Of a stretch of DNA of 64,000 nt, positions 1 to 12,343 are shown piece by piece (within the stretch, counting starts at the first letter, position 1; each line of letters opens with the position of its first letter). The notes beneath the pieces are model-generated. The model had not been told where the DNA came from, did no database searches, and worked only from the letters and a program-made list of their open reading frames with translations. This DNA is from Brachionus plicatilis (Eukaryota; Rotifera; Eurotatoria; Ploima; Brachionidae). Made by a program: the position numbers and the translations under genes. Location: positions 3,862,159 to 3,926,158 of the forward strand of contig QEOQ01000508.1 in NCBI GenBank assembly GCA_010279815.1, in the 5' to 3' direction.

Positions 1-1885
1 TAGAACTAAAGTCATAAATAATACACCTGCTTTATTCAAAGGCATTGCTAAATAATCGAATTTTTTATTTATTAAATGAATTTTTGCTAAAAATAATATT
101 TCAAGGGTTTTTTTCCTTTCATCTCAAATTAAAAAGCAAATAATGTTAAATAGTCTCAAATTCTTGTTGAATTAAAAACTTTTATTTATTGTGCCAATTT
201 TTTTTCTTCTGATACTGTTCAAACAAAAAAATTTTCTTAACCAAGCTTTTAAATGCAAAAATATCTTGGAGAAATAGAAGTATTTTAATTTTGAAATGAT
301 TAATCACGAAGGCAAGTCTATGAGGAAAATTGTTGATTTAAAACTAGTTAAGGCACAAAAATCGGATTAATAGAAAAAATTTTAAAACTTAGTTTCATTT
401 ATAAGTCTTTTTAGTTTAAGTTTGATTAATTTTTCAAGAAGTGACATTTCGCCAAACTAAATACTCAAAGAGGAATGATGAGTTGAAAAAAATTAAAATT
501 AAAAATAAAATTAATTAGTCTAAATAATCAAGCTTGACGGATCAAAAAATTTATTAAAAGTTTTAACTAAAACTCATTTAATTTAGTTCAAATCACAGTG
601 CATCATAATCCGCAATTCAATTCACATTTTATTAATCAGAACTGATTAACTTCGTCTTTGATATGAGGTAATTTCTCGTTTTTTCAGGAGACTTAAGTCA
701 GACCTAATTTATTTATTTGGATTAGACTTACATGTTAAATATTAATTTTGTCTAAAATTTTGTTTTTTTTGTCGGAAATATTTTTCTTCCTTAAAAAATT
801 AATCTAAAAAAAATTGAATTTTAAATAAGATTTTTTATTATTAGATTAAAATATTTTGAATGAAAAATATTTGTAGTTTTTAAAAATTTTCTATTTGCAC
901 TAGATGGAAACAAATCTACACTCGATTAAAATTAAATAATTATTTGGGGATCAACAACGCTAGCATCTGATATTTTAATTAAACATATTATTTTTTTAGA
1001 AAAGAATTTTATTTCAATTTAAAATTGTTAAGTTTAAAAAACATTTCTAAATATTGGTTATATTTTAAAAATTTTGGATGCTAAAAAATAATTCTTTTAT
1101 TTTCAAATGATTAAGTTTTATAGATACATTTCATCTAAACTCCTTGAACCACAAATCCATTTTCTTTTCGCAGATTTTTTTGCAAAAAAAAAAACAATTA
1201 AAAGGTTCATTTAGCTAGAATAAAAATTAAAACAATAACTTAGTAATTTTTGAATAAAAGGCTTTAGACATCTTGACTTAAATGAAGCATTTTTCTTCAA
1301 TAATTAAAAAAACTAAATTCAACTCAATTAGTTTTTTTTTAATAATATAAGCTAGAACTCTAAAAAATAGCAAAAAGATTTATTTTTTAATTAAAATTTT
1401 GATTTTATACAAAAAAGTTTTTTGAATTTAAATTTGTATTCAATTTTTTATTAGAATTCAATTCATTATTTAAATTTTCAAAAAGACTTAAAATAAATAA
1501 ATTGTTTTTTTTTATTTAAATGTATAAATAATTAAGTGACTGAAAAGTTGTAAAGATTAAATAGTAAATTGTGATAGTAATGAGCTACAGCAGAGAACTG
1601 CTGAGCGAGACCATATGTCAAATTGCAAAATTTTAAATTAAAAGTAATTTTTTTCTCTACTTTTGATAATTTTGTGACTGACAATAGTGAGTCAAACTCA
1701 AGATTTTGAGATAGCATTAATTACTTTTTGACTGTTAAATAAAATTTTAATTTTAGTTCAAATCAAAATTTCTCTTCAAATCAAAATTCCGAATTGGTTT
1801 ACTTTTTTAATTAAAATTTAAATAATTATATTAAATCAAATAATTATTAAATTTAAAACTAATTTATTTAAAATTTGAAATGAAA
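1..1885. other. Gene-free AT-rich stretch
   Basis: Only short chance reading frames dominated by Phe, Lys, Asn, Ile and Leu codons are present on either strand. I see no recognisable domain, RNA gene or element end here. Confidence 0.6.
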
Positions 1886-2337
1886 GGCATCTCAATACAA
1901 AATATCATTTCAATTCAAAGAGTTTATCATTAGACACTAAAATTAATCTTTGAATTAATTTAAATAATTTTAATGTAACATGCTTTACATGTTATGTAGA
2001 TTTAAAAATTAAAATAAATTTTTTATTTCAATATTTTGTCAGAAGGATCGATCTTTTCATTTAACTGCTTAATTTGAATTTAATTTTTGAAACTCATTTT
2101 TATATTTTATTTTTTCTTTAAATACAAATATCATCGAAATAAAAATTTTAAAAATCAATTTTATCAATTGGTTGAGAAAAACTTTTTTTTAAACTAGTTT
2201 ATTTTTCAGATCTACATAACATAAAAAGCATATTACATTAAATTATTTAAATAAATTTGAAGATTAATTTTAATATCTAAAGATAAACTTTTTAAATTGA
2301 AATGATATTTTGAATGGATCATCAACTTCAAGATGCC
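1886..2337. mobile_element. MITE, GGCATC family, copy 1
   Basis: The right end reads as the reverse complement of the left end of the copy at 36471-37015: terminal GGCATCTTGAAGTTGATGAT followed by a conserved subterminal AATATCATTTCAATTCAAA. The left terminus here has lost about 13 bases just inside GGCATCT. The internal arms pair over more than 100 bp, including a TGTAACATGCTTTACATG motif. It has no coding capacity. Flanking 8-mers (AAATGAAA and AATCAAAA) are only loosely alike, so a target duplication is not proved for this copy. Confidence 0.8.
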
Positions 2338-5300
2338 AATCAAAAGTATTAGTTTGTGTCAAAATTAAAGAAGATTAAATTGAATGATTCTTCTCAAATT
2401 GTCAATTTGTTTTTCAATTCTATAAAAAGCATATAATTTATACTTATCACAAATAAATATGTTAGTTTTTGATAATATTAAAATTAAAAAAATTGAAACA
2501 AAAAAGTAAATATTACTTTGATTATTGTTTTGATTTAACTTTCGGACATGGATGATTTTCTACTAAAATTAGCACATACAATACGAAGATTAGACTATTT
2601 TAATAAATTTTATCCTAAATTTTTTTCTAATCTGAAGATGCTTTAGCTCAGAACAGATAAAAAATTAAATGAAATAAAAATGCATCATAGATTGGATTTA
2701 TTAATTTTATTAATTAATTTTACCTAGATATCTTGAATAAAAAAATTTTAATTTAATTTTAATTTTAATTGACCTGATCGGAGCTATTTTAATTTTGTTG
2801 TTAATGCATCACAAAAGTTACAAAATAGATAAATAAACAAATAACCAAGAATAAAATTTATTTCGTTTTTTTGGATTTCTAATTTAAACGTTTTCAAGAT
2901 ATTTAAATTTAGAATTATTATTAAAATAACTTTATAAATTAATTTTAAAAAAATGTATTTTTCTTTTAGAAATTCTTAGTTTCATTAATATTAGTATCAG
3001 CTTAAAATATTTGAATTCTATTATCTCATTTTATTTATTTTTATATATTCTTAATTAATGAATTTTGTAAATTAAGAAATGAAAAAGAAAATTAGAAAAA
3101 AGTTAGTTGAAAATAAAAACAATGAATTAAAAAGATTGAATAATTAGTTAAAAAAAAAGAACTTATATTTAATTTTAAAATTTAAACTTCATCGCCAGAA
3201 TTCAGGTGAATTGAATAAATAAATAAATGAATGTTTTTAATATATATATATTGATTGTTCAAAATGCCTTTTATTCAAAATAATTAACTAAAGGATATTT
3301 AGGAAATGAACATTATTTTTCCCTTTCATAAAAAATATTTTTGCACCATTTTAAAGTCAAAAGCCATTTCCAATAATGAAGAGCTATGCATATTTTTAAC
3401 CGTTGTCTCAAGAGCTTCAAGATTAGCTATAATTTTTCTTTTAATTCAAGGAAAAAATTTGGAGAGGGAAAAAAATGCGGTCCTGATAATGCCTAGATAA
3501 AGATGGAAAGAAATTCATTAAATTTAAATTCAACATAAACAGCTCTATAAAATTATTTCATAATTATTTTCAAGTTATTTAGATTTTTAATTAATACGAA
3601 ACCATTACACAAGTTATTCGTTGCGGAAAAACTTCTGGCGATCATAAAAAAATTTTATTCTTTAATAAAAATTTGAAGACTTTGTTTGAAAAATAAATAG
3701 ATCTTGATGAGAAGAATCGTAGAATCTGGAAATGAGCTGATAGTTTTTAAGTTCAAGAGTTAAATATTTTTCAAGCATTTTTATTTCTAAAATTTGTCTA
3801 AAAATGTAATTGTTTGCCAAGAAATTTTGGTTTAGTTAGGCACTAAAACAATTTTTTTTAATTTTTTTGCTTTATTTTGACTAATTTGTTTAAACTAAAA
3901 CTCTTTATCATTAATTTCTGGAAAACGAAATGAATTAAGGACAAAAAAATAATTATACAATTAAATAAATAATTAGATCTACAGCCACAATTTTTCAATT
4001 ACCATATAAATTTTTTTTTCTAAAAATGCATCAGCAGTCCATACTTTCTAGTTTTCAAATAATCTATGCAAAAAAAATTTAGTTTTAATAATTAAAGAAA
4101 ACCTGGGTGTCATAATTCGAAATCAGTTTTTAATCACTTGTTCTAATCAATTCAACTAAATCTCTCTCAAAAAAATTTTTTAATTAAACATCAGGAAAAT
4201 GACTGATTTTTAACTAACAAATATAAGGGTTATCTTTAAAAATTATTTTAACATTTTAAAGTTTATTTTTTAATTTTATTTTATTTTAGTATGAATTAAA
4301 TGTTTTTTACCCTAATTCAAAAGAGCTTAGGCTCAGTCCAGATAAAAAAATAGAAAATAGTATGTCAGTATTCTCTAGCCTACAAGTCCTTAGCCATTTT
4401 TTTACCAAGTTTTTACCAAGATAGAAAAGTATAGATGTGGACCTAAAAAAGAAACTTTAAGTAAGCTTTCTATCCATTTGACAAAGTTTTTTTTAAATTT
4501 AAAATGTTATTTTTTTTTTTCAAGTTCAAGCAGATTGATTTTTGAATCTGCAATTTTGGAATTTTTATAAGAAAAATTAGAATTGAAAAGATTGGAAAAA
4601 ATTCTCTTTTGACTTGGCCATATTGAAAAAAAGTTCGCTTTAAAGAAAGAATCAAAAAATTTTTTCTATTATAAAGAATATCCTTTAATGATTGTTGGTA
4701 AAATTTTTACGATTCTTTTTACATCATTATCTTTTACACTGAAAGGCTGATAATTCAGGATCCGAAGATTTTTTTTAATTTTTTTAATTTTTTATAAAGC
4801 TTAATGCAGTCAAAAATAAAGCAAATGTATTATCTATCAAAAAATATATTTTCTTTAGAAACTATCTCTCATTGTGCATTATTTTTGTTTTGAAAAAATT
4901 TTAAAATCGTTTTAAATTCAGCATTTAAATGTATTCCAAGGATTCCGGTCATGCCCAAGGTTAGCACCAAGACATTTTCTAATCAAAAATTTTTATTTTG
5001 AAGGAAAAAAATTTTATCTAGATAAAGAAAAGAATTAGTGTAATACAATTAAGTTCATTGTTGAATAGCTTGTTTTATCAAATTGACATTGTTTTGCACC
5101 TTCTTTATAATAATGCACATTTTTTCATCAATTTTCTTTGACAAGTTATCTAAATTTTATTAAAGTGAAATTAGTGACTTGAAATTAATTTCTCCGAGTC
5201 TCTTTTGGAACTCTTTTAAGCTTTTCATTTAGATTTTTTGTTTTATAAAATAACACATGATTGCACCAGTAATGTAAATTTGGAAACTGTGAAGGTTTGA

Positions 5301-8300
5301 TTTGATGAAATGAGAGATTTTTGGTGAATTTCCTTAGGGATTTTTGGAATTGCTTTATATATTTTTGTATTTGAGAACTAGGATCAAAAAATTCTACACT
5401 TAATAAATAAATTCATGAAATTCTTCCGATCTAGAAAAAAATACACTTTGTTTTTATATAGACTTTTTTATCTTTAAATTAGCGGAAAGCAGGTTTACAA
5501 AGATGCATTACCAGGAAAAATCCATGGTAGCTAGATACACAAAAATACAGGCTCATTTACCAAGACACTTATAGTTTGCCTTTCTCAATTTGAGGATTAA
5601 TAATTAAAATTTATAAATAACGAAATAAAAACAATGTTAGAAAAAATAAAAAAAAACAGCTTGGAAATATTGTTTCTATTTTTGATTTGATTGACAATTG
5701 ATCTTATTTTCAAAATGAATTTTTTAAAATCTTCATGCTGTTTCTACCGTTCGATCAAAAATTTTCAAAAATGATAAATTAAAAAACTTATATAAATTAT
5801 TTTTTGAATTTTTTAGCTGATCGAGAAAAAATTTTTTTTTTAAAACTTCAATTAATTTAATTATCATCTTATTCAGTCTAGTACAAAAGTAAAAAAAAAA
5901 CAAGTCTTTTCAAAGTAAAGTCAGTAGAGTAACTTCAAAATTTTTAGTTGTTGATCTTAAATTTACAATATTATTTTCTATGATTTTTTTTATTAAAATT
6001 TTATTTTGAATTTATGATTATCTACAAATTTTAGGCTTAATTTTCTTTCACTTTTTAACCCTTTTAATTTCTAACCTTGTTCTTTACTCTAAATCAGAGT
6101 TGTTTAAGAGTCATAAAGTAACTAGACTTGGCTTGAAATTTAAAAAAAAAGTTTTGTGACGTCACTCGAAATTTTTCTTATATTCATGTAGTTTTTAAGG
6201 AAGCCACATGAATATTTTGCCGTTCCATGTAGTTGTTAAGGCAACTTTTTTTATTTCAAGGACTGAAAAACGACTTTTCTTCTAAATTTTGCACAAAATT
6301 TTTGTAAAATTCAAACTTTCAGTTTTTTTTTAAGGTAGAAAAAATTTGATAAAAAAATCAATTTTCGTTTCATAAAAAAGAGGAAAAAAAATTTTTTTAA
6401 CATATCAACAAAACACTAAAATTTTTTTATTAATTCATTAGAATTAGAATTAAGCCCAAGTCAATTTAATTGAAAAATTTTTAATTAAATCTCTGTCATA
6501 ACATCTATCAGTTTTTCTTTGTGTTGAAATTTTCTGTATTGGTATTGAATGTTTTCCCTCATAAACAGCTAATTTCCAATTGAGGTAAAAAAATCAAATT
6601 TGGTTTTGTCTGTAAAATTTAATTTGCATTTTATTTCTTATTCTGACAATTTGACATAGAAACAGAATTAAAAATTTACCTGTAACTAAAAGGTGAATTA
6701 ATCTTATTAAAAATTCCATTTAAACTACTCAAGGATGGATTTTTTTCCATCTTTTCAAAAATTTTATTATTTTTTCTAAAAACCGCTCTTCATTCAATTC
6801 TCATTGATTCATATTATGTATTTCATGTTTAACATATACTTCTTGTTAACAATCTTCAATAATTTAAAGAAAAATAAATTTTTTAGAATTAGACAAAAAA
6901 AATTTTTTTCTGTTCTAAAATTCACCATATCCCCCCATGAATGTGTTTTCAGGTAAATAATGAAGACTAATGAAATAAATTTTCTTTTCTTTTCATATTT
7001 TCTTTTTTCTGGTAACAAAACTGATATTTATTTGATTTATCACAAGATTGATGACCAACTGGTAAAAAAATGGAAGACACGTTTCGTTTTTTTTAAATTT
7101 AAATCAGAGCTCTCTCACTTGGTAACTCATTATTTGAAAACCAATTCCTTTGTCAAAATTGTAAATAGCCAGTATTAAAATTGAATGGGATACCTACATA
7201 TTTCTAGACCTGGGAAATTTATTAGACTTCTATTCAATAGAAAACAAAATTTCGGAAATTTTTTATTCCTGATTTTATTTCTAAAAAGCAATGTAAATTT
7301 AGAAAATTAATAAATTAATTTAAATAAAAATTAAATATGTATTAGGTAAATGTTAACATAAAAATCCGTGAAGTTGTTTAGAATTGTCAAAAATTTGAAA
7401 TATTTTTCACTGATTTCGTTTTTAGATTCTGCAATTTTTTAATTATTTTAATTAATTAATTATTATTATTCTCATAGTAGCATAGAATTCATCAATAAAA
7501 GATTAAAAGCAATCGTAAAAATCTTTATTTTCATTTTATGTTAATAAGAAAGTTTTTAGACTTATCGTGTCGCAACGATTAAAAATATTTAGGTCTTCTA
7601 GGGTAAGGAAGGATCCAAGGCTTTGAGGCTTCTTTTTTAAAAAAGATTATTGAATAATTTAGGGAACACTTTGATAGCTCTCAAGCAATAGTTTAAAGTC
7701 TGACGATAATGATTGATAAATGAGAGCAAAATAGTCAGTTTAAATTTTTCGTAATTTTGCTTCGTTAATGATTTATAAATATTTAATAACTGGGACTTTT
7801 TATTGATTCAAATCTTGATTTTAATTACCAAGCAATTTTAAATTTTAAAAATGTCAATAATATTTTTTTTGCTAAAATTTCTTCAAAATTGTACCTTCTA
7901 TCTTAAATTATTTAAAAGTTATTTTAAAGTCTTTTCAAAGTCAAAGTCAGACTTTTAAAAAAATTTTAAGTCAAGTTTTTTGACTTGACTTAAAATTTTT
8001 TTTTTCTAAAAAAAGTCTTTTGACTCATGCTTTAGTTCTAAAAACTAAAGTATTGAATATCAATACAAAGATAAGAATTTCAAAACAATAAAGAAAGACA
8101 AATTTCTAAATTTCATCCAATGTCACATTGTGACGAGATTGTAGAAAATTCTTAAATAATTTAATTGAAATTAGCTTTTTGAATTGTCCTAGCTTTTTTT
8201 ATTGATCCAAAATAATTGAAAACCCAAAATATATTTTGCTTCAAAAAGGGCGAAAAATATCAACAAAATAAATAGAGAAAAAAATTATTTTAATATATGA

Positions 8301-8371
8301 TTAAAAGTGACTATTTATAGAAAAAATCAAACTATTATTTTTTATGTTTTTCGAGTAAATATTCATTTATA
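2338..8371. other. Gene-free AT-rich stretch
   Basis: Six kilobases of very AT-rich DNA without a reading frame that looks coding. It contains an isolated CAGAGTTGTTTAAGAGTC sequence at 6095-6112, which matches the terminus of the hAT-like MITE at 54137, and a perfect hairpin near 7960-8000. Otherwise I see nothing specific. Confidence 0.55.
7957..8002. repeat. Perfect 19-bp hairpin
   Basis: AAAAAAATTTTAAGTCAAG at 7957-7975 is followed after an 8-nt loop by its exact complement at 7984-8002. The surrounding 7920-8040 is rich in AAGTC and GACTT motifs in both orientations, resembling interiors of the CAGAGTTG-family MITEs, so it may be a decayed MITE core. Confidence 0.55.
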
Positions 8372-9910
8372 TTGGTTTAATTTTTTGTGTTTGAATCACA
8401 AAATGTACCCAATGTTGAAATATCATTGAAAAAGTGGGATGTTTCAAATATTTTTTTCAATATCAAATAAAAAAAATAATTTTAAGTTAATATTGCTAGC
8501 ATCAAAAACTTGTTTTTTTTTTAATGTTGACTTTGGGTTTGTGCTATGATGATATTTAAGATAATATTTGAAGTTTAAAAAAACTATTTACGCTCTGTTT
8601 TCCTTTTTTTTTTATAAATTGAGTTTTTGTTAATATGCATCAAACGAATTTCAATCATCACTAGAGTCAAATTTTTTAAAGAAAAAAAATTTTTTTTTCA
8701 GTTCAGTTAGGTGAACTATGGTTCATCTTTTAGTTGAACAATTCTTGTTCCCAGATTTAAGTAGAGAGGTCATTTGGGTATTTTGGATTGTTGAAAGGGT
8801 AATACCAGGTCAACTAGATTCGATTCGATTCCAATCCTTTGCATTTTCTTCACAGGTTCTTAGCAAAATTTTGATGGAATTTTCCGATGGTGATAATAGG
8901 ACTATATCATCGCAGTTGGCAAGAATGAACAAGTTTATCTCACCAATTTTTGCACCAACTTTCAAATCAGTACATACAGATAACGTTTGATTGATGAAAA
9001 AATTAAATAAGTATGGATATAATATTCCTCCTTCTTTGACTCCTTCTGTTATTGGAAAAGAATTTCTTTTTTAATCACCAACTTTGATGATCACTTTAGA
9101 AATTTCATAATATCTGTATAATATTCTCCACAAATAATTATTCATTTTCCCGATTAGTTTGTAGAAAAGCCCAGCCCGCCAAAGTTTATCAAATGCTTTA
9201 CTGGCATCAAGACTTATTAGATTTAAACGAGATCTTCCTTGGCAATAATAATTGACTACTTCGTTTGCTAAAAAATAGCAATGTTTACATGAGCTCTTTT
9301 TTTTGTATCCTAATTGATTGCTATGAATGCTATCAAAAACATTCATCTTGGCCAAAATAAGTGACTCAAGAATGTTTGCTAAACATGAAGACACCGTGAT
9401 AGGTCTCCAATCTGAAGGATCTTAATTGTATAAAAAAAACTTTTAGTTCGAAAACACGCAAAACAAAAATTGATCCTAAAATATGTGAAATATTGTTCAC
9501 GAAACCGACTAGATCGAGTTTTTCAACGATTGAATATTAATTTAAATCTAAATGAATTATTTATCTTTTTTTTCATTTTGTTTTATCTTATTTTTACTTT
9601 ATTTTTAATTTTTTTGTTTCATATATTTAATTTTGAAGGTTGGTTAAGGTAAAGATAAACAAATAAATAATAAATAAATAATTTAAAAGTTAAAAAAAGA
9701 ATTTTCAATATTTTTTTCAAATTTCTAAATAAAAATTAAACTCATTCTATTTCACTAAAAAGTTTAATTTCAAATATGAAAATGCATGCAATATTAACTT
9801 AAAATTATTTTTTTATTTGAAACTGAAAAAAATATTTGAAACCTCGCACTTTTTCAATGTTATTTCAACGTCGGATACATTTTGTGATTCAAACAAAAAA
9901 AATTAAACCA
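8372..9910. mobile_element. Element with about 130-bp terminal inverted repeats enclosing a LINE fragment
   Basis: The left end (about 8372-8496) starts TGGTTTAATTTTTTGTGTTT and the right end (about 9788-9910) is its imperfect reverse complement, ending AAATTAAACCA. Shared blocks include TTTGAATCACAAAATGTA and ATAATTTTAAGTTAATATTG. A third copy of the same terminus lies at 63808-63855. The interior carries a decayed reverse transcriptase on the minus strand. No matching target-site duplication was found, so the class is unknown. Confidence 0.7.
8715..9425 (-). pseudogene. Decayed non-LTR retrotransposon reverse transcriptase
   Basis: Reading right to left, the translation follows RT order: a DPSDWRPITVSSCLANILES-type N-terminal block near 9420, then LISLDASKAFDKLWRAGLF (the motif holding the first catalytic Asp), then after a stop near 9071 TEGVKEGGILYPYLFNFFIN, and finally FILANCDDIVLLSPSEN, which corresponds to the YADD catalytic block with Tyr-Ala replaced. 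There is at least one in-frame stop and both element ends are missing, so it is a dead fragment. It lies inside the 8372-9910 inverted-repeat element, so it probably inserted there or was captured. Confidence 0.8.
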
Positions 9911-12343
9911 TTATTAATGTTATTTATTATTGTAAACACCTCTAGGTTGATCAAAAATGAATTAAAAAAATAAATAAAAAACAGATAAAGTAATTATTCG
10001 GTGTTTTGAAAATTTTTCCTAAAATTGTTAGTATCACGTGTTTTTTTATAAAAATTATATTTTATAATCATTTATTTTCATGAACATGATGATACAATTG
10101 GGGGAGATTTTTTTTTTCCTAAAACGTAATAATATCACGATCATCAATTTCTAAGAAAATATAGTCAACTATTTTTATTTAAGTTTTGAAGAAGTTTTTC
10201 AATTATTTATATTAATAAAATAAAATTCTAGAGAAGTAAGAATAAAAAATATTGAAAAAATAAATAAAAGGGTGCGTGACAATGATCCTCTTGAAAGTTT
10301 CGTTTTAATCAATAGAATAAAAAAAAAATATAGTAGAAATTAAAAAAAAATTAAAACTAACTTCCTAGTAAAATTATGGTGCCGGGCCTATTTTTTATGT
10401 TATAGTTAGTCTCGAAGTTCAGAAATATTTATGCTAAAATTAAAATTTAGCCTACAGAATTTATTATTTATTTTTTATTTAAGATAAAAGTGAAAGTGGG
10501 ATTTAATTTAAGCTTCTGTTCATTTTGTTCTTTTACTTATTATCAAAAACAACATGATTTAAAAAAAGGTTCAAAATAACATGTTGAAAAACAGAGTGAT
10601 TTCTTTTAGATTTTTATTTGAAGAGGAAAATTTTTTTATTTGAAAAATGTTTAAAAAATTAATAACAATTAAATAGTAATTAGTAAACTCTTTTTGATGG
10701 AGTTTCAGCTGAGGGTTCTTATTTAGGATCCAGATATTCGTGAAAAATTGCTATTCTCAAATTATTTCTTTTTTTAATGAATCAAAAGAATTGACCCATC
10801 AATGTTTTAAATTTGGTGCTAAGCTCGATTAAAATTTTTTATAAATTTAAAAAAAAACCCATTACATTTGAATACTTAGATAAAAGAGCTGTGTTAATTT
10901 ACAAAGACTTGCTTATGGGCGGTAATACTAATATGCCTACTAATTATAGAATTTTTTTTTCTTAATTTAGTTTAAATTTATGAGTTAAATTCAAAAAATT
11001 AAATTTTAAAAAAATGTATTTAAAAAATATTTTAATTCTTAATTGTGAAAGACATTAGATAGACTCATTAGCTACCGACTTAGCTTAATCTGCTATATGA
11101 AAACACATCTTAATCATTTTTTTACAATTTTTCGCTCTGAAATTTTTTTATCGAGTCTTAGTTTTATCTGATTTATGAATTTCATAAAAAATAAATCCTA
11201 GTTATTGAGTTTTTATTATTGATTTATCAAGTAAAATTAGGAAAAATTTAAATTAATTATTCTTTTTAACTATTTTTACAAAACATTAATAAAAAAATTT
11301 ATATTAATTCTAAATTTTTAATGAAAAAAATAATTTAGCAGCATATTTTTATAGAATAAATTCAATGCTTACCTTTATTTTAAAAAAATGTGCTTCTTTA
11401 TCAAATTTTAAATAAATCTTTTTGTCTTTATTTAATTATTTCTGCTCATGATCATTAAAATTTGATCTAAAACATCAATTTTCAAAAAATAAAAACAACT
11501 TTAAATATTTTCTATTCTAATTTTTTTTAACCAAGATCATTTTTTATTTACTTTTTTATTTTTTAAAAAGCCAATTATAAAAAATCTTTAGATAAGAAAA
11601 AGAGTTACGAACCGAGTAGCGAACTTTCAAGTTTTACCACTTTTTTCCTTCAATTAATTTTCCATCCACTTGAGCACCAAGCCATCAAAATCGTGCACCT
11701 TCAGGTTGACTTTTAATACATAGATGGTACATTTTTTTTCCAATGAGTTAAATTAATTAAAAAAGTTGGGTTTATAAAATAAATTTTTAAAATATAAAAA
11801 AAATAAATTTTTATTAGATTTTCTATTTGAATAAAATGCGACTCTGAATTTAGTTCAAAAGTTAGTTTTAAATTAAATTTTTTATTTCGTGACAAAAAGT
11901 GTTCAAGGTTTCTTTTGTGTTTTTGACATCAGGAAAACAATTTTTTAGCCAAGTAGCTCAGTAGTTGAATGAAATTTAATTAAAAAAAGGAAAGAGGTAA
12001 AATTACTAGGTAATTTTTAAATTAAAATAATTAGTGAAAATTTTATGATTAATGATGATGAAAAAAAGAAAGCTCGGAGCGAGCGCCGTATCAAAAATCG
12101 TAAAATAAAGATACACATTTCAAATAATTATTTGCAATTTGCTCTCATCTTTTTGTTCAATTGCTTTCATAATAATAATAATAAAATATTATAATTGATA
12201 GAGGATCCTGAGCGCAAAAAGTTGGAAAATTTGCATTCAACTTTTTTTTTATTCATTTTTTAGAAATAAACTCTCAAATGATTTAAATTACTGTGAGCAT
12301 TCATTTACAACACAAAGTGATTCAACAAAAAAAAAAGAGAAAA
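9911..12343. other. Gene-free stretch upstream of the rabphilin-like gene
   Basis: AT-rich with only short chance frames. No repeat copy of the families found elsewhere in the window. The last few hundred bases presumably contain the promoter and 5' UTR of the gene starting near 12344, but I see no diagnostic promoter motif. Confidence 0.5.

Noticed and set aside
3306..3500. Short plus-strand frame
   Set aside because: Low-complexity chance frame in AT-rich DNA; no start context, neighbour or family.
6809..7178. Overlapping short frames on both strands
   Set aside because: Dominated by Phe, Lys and Asn codons, as expected by chance in AT-rich DNA.
9470..9652. 60-codon plus-strand frame inside the inverted-repeat element
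   Set aside because: Poly-Phe/Leu/Ile composition from T-rich DNA; no motif.
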